A stretch of DNA of 64,000 bases from Variovorax fucosicus. Lineage in GTDB: Bacteria; Pseudomonadota; Gammaproteobacteria; Burkholderiales; Burkholderiaceae_C. This document shows, piece by piece, positions 16,364 to 25,034 of the stretch. The stretch spans positions 620,001 through 684,000 of the forward strand of contig NZ_JASZYU010000003.1 in NCBI RefSeq assembly GCF_030316825.1. Reading direction: 5' to 3'. The translations under genes were made by a program, and so were the position numbers. The notes under the pieces are model-generated. The model made no database searches. It saw only the letters and a list, made by a program, of their open reading frames with translations, and was not told the origin of the DNA. Position 1 is the stretch's first letter. Each line of letters begins with the position of its first letter.

Positions 16364-17418
16364 CGAAGGTAGACGACTGGAAAATCTTCCTTGGCACTCG
16401 CAAGCCACACCATCGCATCGACAAGCTCCCTGCACCACCCGCATGGCGGCCCTTCCGGGTGAACGAGCCAGTGCGCGAGCGCGACATACCGCTGGCGCGC
16501 AGCCTGCCCCCCTCGATGCAGCAGCGCGGCAGAACGTTCCAGTCGACGCCCGAGATCCTGGAAATCGTGAACGCGGCGCTCTACCTGCGCCGGCCGCTGC
16601 TGGTGACGGGGAAGCCCGGGAGCGGAAAGTCGTCCCTGATCGATGCAGTCGCCTATGAACTGAATCTGGGAGAGCCGCTTCGCTGGGCCGTGACTTCGCG
16701 CAGCGTGCTGCGCGATGCCCTCTACGTCTACGATGCGGTCGGCCGGCTGCAGGAGCAGCAGCGGCGCGACAAGGTGGCTCCCGCGACCCCGGCAGCCGCT
16801 GCTGCTGCGAACCGGGATCTTCCGATCACGAACTTCCTCCGGCTCGGCCCTCTGGGCACTGCGCTGCTGCCAACCGACCGGCCCCGCGCCCTTCTGGTCG
16901 ACGAGCTCGACAAGGCCGATCTCGACCTTCCGAACGACCTCCTGAACATTCTGGAGGAAGGCGAGTTCGAGATTCCGGAACTGGCGCGCCTTAGCGCCGA
17001 GTCCGGCTCGGAGGTCGTCGAGGTGCGCACTCACCGAGGGCACCCGGGCGATACCTATCCGGTTGTCGGCGGCATCGTGCGCACCAAGCAGTTTCCGTTC
17101 ATGGTCTTCACCAGCAACGGCGAGCGGGAGTTTCCGCAGGCGTTCCTGCGCCGGTGCCTGCGGCTCGACATGCCGGATCCATGCGGCAGCGAAGAACGTC
17201 TCACCAGCATCGTGGAAGCGCACATGTCGGAGTTCTTCGCACCCCCTACCCTTGCTGCGGTGAAGGATCGCATCCGCGAGTTCGTGGAACGCGCCCAGAA
17301 GGAATCGCTTGCGACCGACCAACTGCTGAACGCCATCTTCCTCATCGTCGGGAAACACGGCGTGCCTGAAGAAGAGAAGAACGCCCTGATGCGTTCCATC
17401 ACCCGCTCGCTGGCCTAA
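16360..17418 (+). CDS. MoxR-family AAA+ ATPase
   Basis: 352-residue ATPase. Walker A is TGKPGSGKSS at about residues 82-92, Walker B LLVDELDKAD near 178-187, followed by LPNDLLNILEEGEFEIPE and the sensor region VFTSNGEREFPQAFLRRCLRLDM, all characteristic of MoxR/RavA-like proteins. These enzymes usually work as chaperones with a von Willebrand factor A partner, which fits the next gene. It starts in an ATGA overlap with the caspase-like gene and ends 20 bases before the vWA gene. It probably supplies the NTP-dependent switch of the cluster. Confidence 0.92.
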   Translation: MTKVDDWKIFLGTRKPHHRIDKLPAPPAWRPFRVNEPVRERDIPLARSLPPSMQQRGRTFQSTPEILEIVNAALYLRRPLLVTGKPGSGKSSLIDAVAYELNLGEPLRWAVTSRSVLRDALYVYDAVGRLQEQQRRDKVAPATPAAAAAANRDLPITNFLRLGPLGTALLPTDRPRALLVDELDKADLDLPNDLLNILEEGEFEIPELARLSAESGSEVVEVRTHRGHPGDTYPVVGGIVRTKQFPFMVFTSNGEREFPQAFLRRCLRLDMPDPCGSEERLTSIVEAHMSEFFAPPTLAAVKDRIREFVERAQKESLATDQLLNAIFLIVGKHGVPEEEKNALMRSITRSLA

Positions 17419-17438
17419 AGCCCTGTGGGGATCCAGTC

Positions 17439-20400
17439 ATGCGCGAGGTCATCAAGGCTCTGCGGGCGGCGTCCCTGGCCGATGACGTCGACCACCTGAT
17501 GGACGCGCTTTGGCTGGTTCAGCATCTGACACCAGTCGACCCGGATTCCATCCCCGACCGCGCCACACTGCAACCGGAACTGAAGGCTCCAGCGATGGCC
17601 CGGTTCGCGCCGGATGGGTTGGTGTCTGGCGAGCCACCGCCTCCCCCTCCGGGCGACTTGGAGGAGGTCGTCTTGCCCGGCCGAACCCCCACTCAGCCAT
17701 CCGGCGGCCTCTACGCTGCCGGCGGAGGCAGCGGCAGCGGGCGTGCAAGCGCCGTCCGGGTGGCGGGCGTCCCGGCCCTGCGTGACGCGTTGGGCCTGGC
17801 CCGCGCCCTGCGCCCGCTCGGCCGGCGACTCCCGTCCCGGCGATCGAGCCGGCTCGATGAGGACCTTACTGTCGAACGTTTTGCGGAAACGGGCGCCCTC
17901 GTGCCTTGCTACGTGCCGCGGCGCGAGCCGGTTTTCGATGTCCTGTTCCTGGTCGAACAAACGCCGACGCTGCCGTTGTGGAGCAGCGTGGTTGACGAAC
18001 TGGCGGTTCTTCTGTCGCGCCGCATCGGTTTGCGTTCGTTCCGTCGTTTCGAACTGTCTGCTTCGCCCGAAGGGCTGGTTGCGCGGGGGCGATCCGTGCG
18101 GGCAGCCCCTCCGAAGCGACTGCTCGAAGGCGACAAGCCGCTGGCGCTGCTGGTGAGCGACGGCACGTCCGCGGCGTGGCGCGATGGCACGATGGCCAGC
18201 ACATTCGCAGCGCTGGGTGCGGACGCATCGGTCGCACTCGTTCAACTGCTTCCGGAGCGGCTGTGGGGCAACACGGCGCTGGGGAGCGCGGACTGGCTCG
18301 TGTCATCGCCATCGATGGGCGCGGTCAACAAGGATCTGCGCAGCGTGCAGCCAGCCTGGATGGCAGACGAGCCGCCTGGCGTGCTGGTGCCGACGATCGG
18401 GCTGCGACCGCAGCCGGTCGCGCGCTGGGCACGCATGCTCTCGGGTCGCGCAGATGCCCGCAGCCCCGCGGGAATGGTCTGGGTTGCGGCTGTTGACGAA
18501 GGGCAGCCATCGGACCCCACCCTGCAATCCCGCAACGCCACGCCGGAGCAACTGGTGTCACGCCTGCGCAGCATGGCAGGGCCCCGCGTGCTGCAGGCAG
18601 CGGTCTATCTCTCCGCGGCCGCGCCATTGACCTTGCCGGTCGTCCGGCTGATCCAGCGCATCATGTTGCCGCATGCCCCGAGTGAGGATCTGCCTTTGCT
18701 GCTGCTCAGCGGCCTGCTGAACCGGAGCAACGTCGCCGGGTCTGCCGCACGCGACGACGTCCATTTCGAGTTTCCGGATGGCGTCAGGGAACTGCTCCAG
18801 CGATCCCTGCTCAGGGGCGACGTGGAACGTGTCAGGGCCGCGGTGACTGCCTATATCTCCGAACGGGTGGGGATGGCCGTCAGCTTCTCCGCACTGGTGG
18901 GTGATGCCGAAGGGGACACGCCGTTGCCCGATTGGGCCCAACCGTTCGCCGAAATCAGCAGGCGCCTGGACTGGCTCTTTTCCCCCGACCCGGGCGACGA
19001 AGGCCGCCGACGCATCGCAGAAGAAGGGGTCGCGCCGGGGGTCACGATCCGCGCAAGACTGGCCATGGAAGAGTTCGTCATGGCCGTCTCCTACGCGCCG
19101 GACGGCGTTCGGCTGGCGGTGCGCAGCCTGTCGGGCGTGACCTTCTTTTCGGTGGCGCGAACCGCCTCGCTGTCGGAACGGCCTGCGCGCGAGCGCGTGA
19201 CGCTGGCGCGCAGTGCCGACATCCTGTTCATCAAGGGCTGGGGGGTCGATGAGCTGCTGCAGGAGCGGGTCATCAGCAGCACCCGCGCGCTGCTGGCAAG
19301 TCACTTCAGCGGCGAGTGGGAGGCGCGCTTCCACAGCTGCGTCCGCCCGCTCCCCGGCGAACGCAGCTCCGCCGCGGAGATCCGTTCGGTCGCCCGTCTC
19401 ATCCGCCACACTTCGTCGATCGTCTGTCTGCTCGGCGACGAGAGTTTTCGCAGCTCGTCGTGGTTGCGCACGCTTCGACGCGAGCTCGACGACGATCAGG
19501 CCACACCGGTTTTCATGTTCGAAGCGACCCATACCGGCTCGGAGCCAGATGGTGTGGATGATTGGTCGCTCAGGACGCTTCCCCAAGAAACGGTTCGCAG
19601 CGTTCGAGGCAACGCGCCATTCGTCGCAGCCAGGCTGGTGCTCGCAATCCGGCAGAACGCCTCGCGATGGCTTCCCGAGATGCCCTTCGACGGCGCCACC
19701 GCAGGCATGGCGTGGTTGCCGTCGACCTCTGCCAACCCCAACCCGCGATTTCTGGCATTGAATGCCGAAACCCGGCAACTCGTCGTCGAGGGAAGTCCGA
19801 CGCCACACGGCGTGGTGCCGTCGGACCTGGGAGTGCGCGCTGAAACCCTGCACGTGAACGCTGCCGGCGACGCGATTGCAGTCACGGGCAACGGCAGGGT
19901 GTGCTGGACTGAAACCCCCGGCCGGCCCGACGACCCGGCGTCCTTCGAAGGCAGCGGAAGTCCGGCATTCGCATGGGATCCCACCGGAGTCCACTTCGCG
20001 CTGGCGTGGCTGGACGGGCCAGCCAGCATTCAGGATGCGCGCCTGCTCGAGGATGCGTACACAACTTCGCACCCGCTCGAATCGGGGAATCCATCGCTGG
20101 CATGGCGCCCGGACGGCAAAGTGCTGGCATTCGGTCGCGACACGCAGCTGATGCTCGTCGACGTCAGTGCCCGCACCGAAGGGCTGCATGACCTGCCGCA
20201 TGTCGTGGAATCGCTCGCATGGTCGAGAGACGGAAGCTACCTGGCCTGCGGCATGGTGGACGGCGACGTCCGGCTTTGGCGTTGTTCAGCCGATCTGCCA
20301 CCGTCGCTCAGCCAGGTCGCGGCATGGCGCGCGGGCCCGCCGAACTCCGACAGCTGGGTTTCCCTTGCTTTCTCTTCGATGCCGCTCGATGACGCGTTCG

Positions 20401-21899
20401 AGGAACTGTGCGTCGGCTACGGCGACGAAGTCCAGCTGCTGCGCATTGATCCAGCCGGGCTCGCGACAAAGGTGCCCGAACCGGGCCCGGACATCTCCGC
20501 CGAGCCGGAGGGCCTGTGGCTGGAGGCCGCCTTGTCGGTGCTGCAGTCCATGGCGCTGGCTTTTCACGTGCGGCAACTGGCGACGGCCACGCAATCACTC
20601 GACCGGCAGGCTCTGGGTGCATTTCTGGGTGTCGAGACAGGCGAACCACGCGCCATGCTGAATCACCTGATGTTCATGACCGAATGGGTTTTTGCGGGGC
20701 CCGTCAGCGAGGTATTGATCACCGGCGAAGACCCGGTTCTCGGTGGCTCGCCCGAGGCCGATGCCGAGATGTTCAAAAAACACATGGACAGCTGGCAGGC
20801 GGAGATCGAGTCGCCCAAACGGTCATCACGCGGTCTTGCACGGGAAAGCGCGTGGCTTCTGACCATCTTCGACCGGATCGAGGCAGGAGACCCGGGTTTG
20901 CTGGAAGCGATCGGCGGTTCACGCCTCGAGCGCTACATCGACCTGCACAGGGGGATCTGGCAGCAAATGGAGACCGATCCCGGATGGCGCGACGCCGAAA
21001 GCCCGCCCTCCGCCGAGGCCCTGGAACTGGCGGCCGATCTGCTGCCCCGGCTGCAGCGCGTCTCGACTGACCATCGGGTCACGCGCTACTGCAGCAGCTT
21101 CTACGAGTATTTCGGCAGTCAGGGTCTTTGTGAATTTGCCCGCTGCAGCGACTACGCCAGCTATCTCGAGCGCTTCGTGACATTCTGGAAAGATCTCAGC
21201 ACCCGGCTCTTCGAGCGGGCCGAGGGCCTGCAGACCGGAACCCTGATCGCCATGCGCTACACCGTCCCGAAGTCTCACCTCGAACTGGTTCAGAGCACGC
21301 TGGCCTTGCAAGATGATGCGATGCAGATCGGGGAGCTTTCCAGCCACTCGCCCGACGGGCAACCGCAGCATTCCTGGGCGGTCGGCCCGCAGGCCTATTG
21401 CATGCTCATCGAAGCATTGGGGCGCACCGTTGTCGATGCGGTGCGGCTGAGGCTTCGCCAGCCGCCGCGGCGTCCGCTGGTTCTTTGGGTCGACGACCAG
21501 CCCCAGAACAATGAGAGGGAGCGCAAGGATCTGGAGCGTCGCGGCATCCAGATCGAGACAGCGGTATCGACGGAGCAAGCGCTGGAAATGCTCGGTGGCA
21601 AAGGCTATGAGCTGGTCATCTCGGACATGGGCCGACCACCCGACCGCCGTGCCGGCTACACCTTGCTGGACGCCTTGCGCAAGGCCGGCAACCCGATCCC
21701 GTTCGTCATCTTTTCTGCGGATCAGCGTCCCGAGCATGACCAGGAGGCTGTTGCGCGCGGCGCCTTGGGCTCGACGGAATACGTCACCGCCTTGACGGGA
21801 ATGTTGATGAGAACGCTGAGGGCAAGCACGCGGCGTGCGCCACCGGCAGCCGGCGCCGCCGCGATGCCGGAAAGCGGGGCCTTGCCCGACGCCGCGTGA
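17439..21899 (+). CDS. Multidomain vWA / TIR-like / WD40 / receiver protein
   Basis: 1486 residues. About 114-480 resembles the SAV_2336 N-terminal vWA-type domain (LARALRPLGRRLPSRR, then VFDVLFLVEQTPTLPLWSS at 165-183). Its MIDAS DxSxS is replaced by EQTPT, so metal binding is doubtful. About 585-730 looks TIR-like (ADILFIKGWGVDELL, SIVCLLGDESFRSSSW), without a Glu at the usual place after the Trp. Several degenerate WD40 repeats follow: AWDPTG near 846, AWRPDGKVLAF near 888, AWSRDGSYLAC...DVRLWR at 926-948. A helical region leads to a receiver domain at about 1345-1460 (LWVDDQ, VISDMG as phosphoacceptor, VIFSAD); the receiver's conserved Lys is not seen. It is the fourth gene of the operon and probably its sensor or scaffold. 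Confidence 0.85.
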   Translation: MREVIKALRAASLADDVDHLMDALWLVQHLTPVDPDSIPDRATLQPELKAPAMARFAPDGLVSGEPPPPPPGDLEEVVLPGRTPTQPSGGLYAAGGGSGSGRASAVRVAGVPALRDALGLARALRPLGRRLPSRRSSRLDEDLTVERFAETGALVPCYVPRREPVFDVLFLVEQTPTLPLWSSVVDELAVLLSRRIGLRSFRRFELSASPEGLVARGRSVRAAPPKRLLEGDKPLALLVSDGTSAAWRDGTMASTFAALGADASVALVQLLPERLWGNTALGSADWLVSSPSMGAVNKDLRSVQPAWMADEPPGVLVPTIGLRPQPVARWARMLSGRADARSPAGMVWVAAVDEGQPSDPTLQSRNATPEQLVSRLRSMAGPRVLQAAVYLSAAAPLTLPVVRLIQRIMLPHAPSEDLPLLLLSGLLNRSNVAGSAARDDVHFEFPDGVRELLQRSLLRGDVERVRAAVTAYISERVGMAVSFSALVGDAEGDTPLPDWAQPFAEISRRLDWLFSPDPGDEGRRRIAEEGVAPGVTIRARLAMEEFVMAVSYAPDGVRLAVRSLSGVTFFSVARTASLSERPARERVTLARSADILFIKGWGVDELLQERVISSTRALLASHFSGEWEARFHSCVRPLPGERSSAAEIRSVARLIRHTSSIVCLLGDESFRSSSWLRTLRRELDDDQATPVFMFEATHTGSEPDGVDDWSLRTLPQETVRSVRGNAPFVAARLVLAIRQNASRWLPEMPFDGATAGMAWLPSTSANPNPRFLALNAETRQLVVEGSPTPHGVVPSDLGVRAETLHVNAAGDAIAVTGNGRVCWTETPGRPDDPASFEGSGSPAFAWDPTGVHFALAWLDGPASIQDARLLEDAYTTSHPLESGNPSLAWRPDGKVLAFGRDTQLMLVDVSARTEGLHDLPHVVESLAWSRDGSYLACGMVDGDVRLWRCSADLPPSLSQVAAWRAGPPNSDSWVSLAFSSMPLDDAFEELCVGYGDEVQLLRIDPAGLATKVPEPGPDISAEPEGLWLEAALSVLQSMALAFHVRQLATATQSLDRQALGAFLGVETGEPRAMLNHLMFMTEWVFAGPVSEVLITGEDPVLGGSPEADAEMFKKHMDSWQAEIESPKRSSRGLARESAWLLTIFDRIEAGDPGLLEAIGGSRLERYIDLHRGIWQQMETDPGWRDAESPPSAEALELAADLLPRLQRVSTDHRVTRYCSSFYEYFGSQGLCEFARCSDYASYLERFVTFWKDLSTRLFERAEGLQTGTLIAMRYTVPKSHLELVQSTLALQDDAMQIGELSSHSPDGQPQHSWAVGPQAYCMLIEALGRTVVDAVRLRLRQPPRRPLVLWVDDQPQNNERERKDLERRGIQIETAVSTEQALEMLGGKGYELVISDMGRPPDRRAGYTLLDALRKAGNPIPFVIFSADQRPEHDQEAVARGALGSTEYVTALTGMLMRTLRASTRRAPPAAGAAAMPESGALPDAA

Positions 21900-21914
21900 C
21901 CGGTTTGACAACCG

Positions 21915-23039
21915 TCAAGGGAGCGCGTGGCGCGGCAGGCGAATCGTGAAAACGCAACCCGTGCCCGGCACATCCCGAACAGCCAGGGTGCCGAAGTCGG
22001 CCTCGATGCTCTGGCGGGCGATGGAAAGACCCAGGCCGAGACCGGACTTGTCATGGCTGCGCTGGTTGAAGGGCGAGAACATCCTGGCGGCGCTGCCGGG
22101 CGGCAGCCCTCCGCAATGGTCCTCGACGTCGATCAGTACGTGCTCGTCAAGCAGATAGGCCTTCAAGACGACCTCGGTGTCGGGATGCGTGAACTTGAAC
22201 GCGTTCTGCAGCAGGTTTGCCAACGCGGCCAGCAGCATTTCGCGATTTCCACGGATGGCCAGGAGCGCATCGACAGGCGGCACCTCGAAGACGCAACCTG
22301 CTGCGCTCGCAACGAGCTGGGCCGCGGTTTCAGCCTCGTGAATGAACGAATTGACGGAAAATGTCTGTCGCTGTTCCGGCAAGCCGCTGCGCACCTCGGC
22401 CACTGCCCGACTGATCAAGTTGCCCATCGCGGACAGGCTGCGCTTCAGCACAGCCCCGGTGGCGCCGCCCACTGTCATGCCGCCGAGCTCGAGGGCATGG
22501 ATCGCAAGCGTTGCCGTACCCAGGGAATTGCGCAGCTCGTGGACCAGGAATCCGAAACGCTCGTTCGCGTCGTGGCTCTGCTGACGGGCGATTTGTGTAT
22601 CCCGCTGGAAGCTGAACTCGGTGACAGCGTCCGCAATGGCGTTGTCCAGGCACCGATTCAGCGTCCGGAACTCCGCCACAGCAAAGGGTGCGTCGCGTTC
22701 GAAGGCCAGGTCCGTGATCGCCTGGCACAGGTCGCCGTAGTCGTGAACGACCTGATCCACCGTGTAGCCCAGCTTCAGCAGTTCCTTGCCATGGGCAGTG
22801 GCACTCACCCCCATTTCCGACAAGGCCGGCAGATCCCCGCCGGCTGGCCCCGAAATTCTGATGCCCTCCGCCGGTTTGTCGGCTTCTTCCGCCGCGAGGG
22901 TTCTTATCAGCTGGCCGAGGAACAGCGGTATGCCGTTCGCCAGCTGTTGTTCAGTTGCAGCGCGCCGGGGTCTCTGTGCGACCTTCGACTTGCATCGCAA
23001 AATCAACTCCTCCCGGTTGTTGGTGAGAAAGTTGTGCAT
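21915..23039 (-). CDS. Cytoplasmic sensor histidine kinase
   Basis: 374 residues from the ATG at 23039 (MHNFLTNNREELILRCKSK, a common beginning in this kinase group). Longer frames upstream read into non-coding sequence. There are no transmembrane segments. The N-terminal 150 residues form a helical RsbRD-like sensor, then the H-box FLVHELRNSLG with H167, N-box LANLLQNAFKF, G1 DHCGGLP and G2 SGLGLGLSIAR of a HATPase domain. It is tail-to-tail with the vWA-receiver gene (15-base gap) and no response regulator gene adjoins it. The receiver domain of the neighbour is therefore a candidate phosphoacceptor, which is inference. Confidence 0.88.
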   Translation of the reverse strand: MHNFLTNNREELILRCKSKVAQRPRRAATEQQLANGIPLFLGQLIRTLAAEEADKPAEGIRISGPAGGDLPALSEMGVSATAHGKELLKLGYTVDQVVHDYGDLCQAITDLAFERDAPFAVAEFRTLNRCLDNAIADAVTEFSFQRDTQIARQQSHDANERFGFLVHELRNSLGTATLAIHALELGGMTVGGATGAVLKRSLSAMGNLISRAVAEVRSGLPEQRQTFSVNSFIHEAETAAQLVASAAGCVFEVPPVDALLAIRGNREMLLAALANLLQNAFKFTHPDTEVVLKAYLLDEHVLIDVEDHCGGLPPGSAARMFSPFNQRSHDKSGLGLGLSIARQSIEADFGTLAVRDVPGTGCVFTIRLPRHALP

Positions 23040-23225
23040 AGTCCGGGGCCCGACGGCTTTCGCCTGTTCATCCAATGAATGCCGCCCGCTTTTGCTTCGA
23101 AGGCGTACTGCACCATGGTCTGCGGTTCGGGGACGAACAGTCTGTGCGATGACGCACATATATGCGGGGTTTGTGGACGGTCGCGACATGTCCTTCCCTT
23201 CAGTCGCATACGCTACGCTCGGCCC

Positions 23226-23534
23226 ATGACCAGCAAGCCCACCGAAGACGCCGCCGGACTGCTGCACCAGCCAGCACGCCCGGAGCGACCCGGTTGGCTG
23301 CCCCGCGTCGACGTGGCGCGCTGCACGGGCTGCGGCTGGTGCGTCGCCGCTTGCGACCTCCACCTGCTCAGCCTCGAATCGGTGCAATGGAAGAAGTCTG
23401 CTGCGCTGCACGACGCGGACCGGTGCACGGGCTGCAGCGATTGCGCCGTGACCTGCCCTTTCCATGCGATCACGATGCGAAGGGATGGAACGTCCGGGGC
23501 CAGCCTCATCGAGCCTAAAATAGCCATTCGCTAG
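23226..23534 (+). CDS. Small 2[4Fe-4S] ferredoxin-like protein
   Basis: 102 residues from the ATG at 23226. Two cysteine motifs are clear: CTGCGWCVAAC (about residues 36-46) and CTGCSDCAVTCP (about 68-79), each C-x2-C-x2-C-x3-C, as in bacterial-type ferredoxins. An N-terminal extension of about 30 residues is proline-rich. Its last codons and TAG (23532-23534) lie inside the TPP riboswitch that begins the next transcription unit. It is divergent from the histidine kinase gene. Partner and pathway are unknown; a link with thiamine synthesis is not shown. Confidence 0.85.
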   Translation: MTSKPTEDAAGLLHQPARPERPGWLPRVDVARCTGCGWCVAACDLHLLSLESVQWKKSAALHDADRCTGCSDCAVTCPFHAITMRRDGTSGASLIEPKIAIR

Positions 23535-23618
23535 GGGTGCCGCCCGTCCGCCAGGACAGTCGGCTGAGAGAGTCCCTTTGAACCTGATTGAGGTAATCCT
23601 CGCGCAGGGAAGCTGGTT
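23529..23618 (+). promoter_or_regulatory. TPP riboswitch (THI element)
   Basis: The conserved thi-box parts occur in order: GGGGTGCC (23534-23541), CTGAGAGAGTCCCTTTGAACCTGAT at 23563-23587 (given here as positions of the CTGAGA and CCTTTGAACCTGAT signatures), GGTAAT (23592-23597) and CGCAGGGAAG (23603-23612). It binds thiamine diphosphate and should reduce expression of cytX, whose ATG is about 80 bases downstream. No terminator with a T-run is obvious between, so control of translation is likely. Confidence 0.95.
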
Positions 23619-23699
23619 CGGTGGCTTTCACGTTTCTCGCGTGCACACCTGTCGCCATCGGGCCGCAACCTGCCAATCACTTTGCACTGGAGCAAATGG

Positions 23700-25034
23700 A
23701 TGGCACAGCCTTCTGACTTTTCATCGTCGCCCAACGAGGCGCTGACGGCCCTGCCCGACGCGGCACGCGCGTTCCGCTGGCACGACCACGCGTCGTTGTG
23801 GTTCAGCCTCGGCGTCGGCCTGCTCGTGATGCAGATCGGCGCCTATCTGGTGCCTGCCGTGGGCACGCGCGACGCGGTCATCGCGATCGTGCTCGGCTCC
23901 TGCATCGGCGCCGGCCTGCTGGCCTGGACGGCCCGGCTCGGCTGCGAGAGCGGCCTTGCGAGCGCGGGCCTGATGCATGCCACCTACGGCAGTGCGTTCG
24001 CCCGGCTGCCGGTGCTGCTCAACATCGTGCAGCTGATCGGCTGGACGACCTTCGAGCTGGTGATCATGCGCGAGGGCACGCAGGCCATCGGCCAGCAGGC
24101 CTTCGGCGTCGAGTTGGGTGGCCCGCTCGGTACCGCGCTCACCACCCTGCTCTGGGGCGCCGTGCTGCTCGCGTTGCTGGCCGGCTCGATGGTCAAGCTG
24201 GTGCGGCGCTTCGTGAGCCGCTTCGGGCTGCCGCTGGTGGTGCTGTCGCTGCTGTGGCTCACCTGGCAGTTCGGCACGCAGTTGCATGCGAAGGGCTTCG
24301 AGGCGTTCTGGTCGCGCCCGGGCGACGGCAGCATGGGCATGTTCAGCGCACTCGATCTGGTGATCGCGATGCCGGTGTCGTGGCTGCCGCTGGTGGCGGA
24401 CTACGCCCGGCACGGCCGGCGCAATGCCGGCGGTGGCCTCGGCAGCGCGTTCAGCGGCACCTGGGTCGGCTATGCACTGGCCAACATCTGGTGCTACGCG
24501 CTGGGCGTGATGGTGGTGAGCGCCGCGGCGCCGGGCGCAAGCCTGGTCACGGCACTGCTGCTCGCGCAAGGCGGTCTGCTGGCGCTGGGCCTGATCCTCA
24601 TCGACGAACTCGACAACGCCTACGGCGATGTCTACTCGGGCTCGGTCTCCACGCACAGCCTGCTGCCGCGCTGGAGCGTGAAGCGCTGGGGCCTGCTGCT
24701 GGCGGTGCTGTGCATCGCGTTCGCACTGGTGCTGCCGATGCATGCGCTGGAGCCGTTCCTGCTGCTGCTGAGCTCGGTGTTCGTGCCGCTCTACGGCGTG
24801 ATCCTGGGGCGCCTCGGAACCGGTGCGGCGCCGGCGGGCACGGCCGCGCGCCGGGTCGACCTGGGCGCTGCGCTGATCTGGATCGCCGGCATCGCGCTCT
24901 ACCACGCCTGCGCCAAGTGGGCGCCGCAGTTCGGCTCGGCGCTGCCGACGCTGGCTGCAACGTTCGTGGTGGCCTGGTTCAGCCGGCCGTCGCCGGCAGC
25001 CGGTGCGTCGGCACTGGCGCAAAACCGTGGTTGA
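23700..25034 (+). CDS. cytX: Hydroxymethylpyrimidine transporter, NCS1 family
   Basis: 444-residue inner-membrane permease with about 12 hydrophobic segments, of the nucleobase-cation-symport-1 type. The riboswitch directly upstream identifies it as the CytX subgroup, thought to import the thiamine pyrimidine precursor HMP. Start ATG at 23700 was chosen over the in-frame TTG at 23682 because GGAG at 23689-23692 is well placed. The N-terminus WHDHASLWFSLGVGLLVMQIG and the internal LIDELDNAYGDVYSGSVS are family-like. The last 56 bases overlap the end of thiD on the opposite strand. Confidence 0.88.
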   Translation: MAQPSDFSSSPNEALTALPDAARAFRWHDHASLWFSLGVGLLVMQIGAYLVPAVGTRDAVIAIVLGSCIGAGLLAWTARLGCESGLASAGLMHATYGSAFARLPVLLNIVQLIGWTTFELVIMREGTQAIGQQAFGVELGGPLGTALTTLLWGAVLLALLAGSMVKLVRRFVSRFGLPLVVLSLLWLTWQFGTQLHAKGFEAFWSRPGDGSMGMFSALDLVIAMPVSWLPLVADYARHGRRNAGGGLGSAFSGTWVGYALANIWCYALGVMVVSAAAPGASLVTALLLAQGGLLALGLILIDELDNAYGDVYSGSVSTHSLLPRWSVKRWGLLLAVLCIAFALVLPMHALEPFLLLLSSVFVPLYGVILGRLGTGAAPAGTAARRVDLGAALIWIAGIALYHACAKWAPQFGSALPTLAATFVVAWFSRPSPAAGASALAQNRG

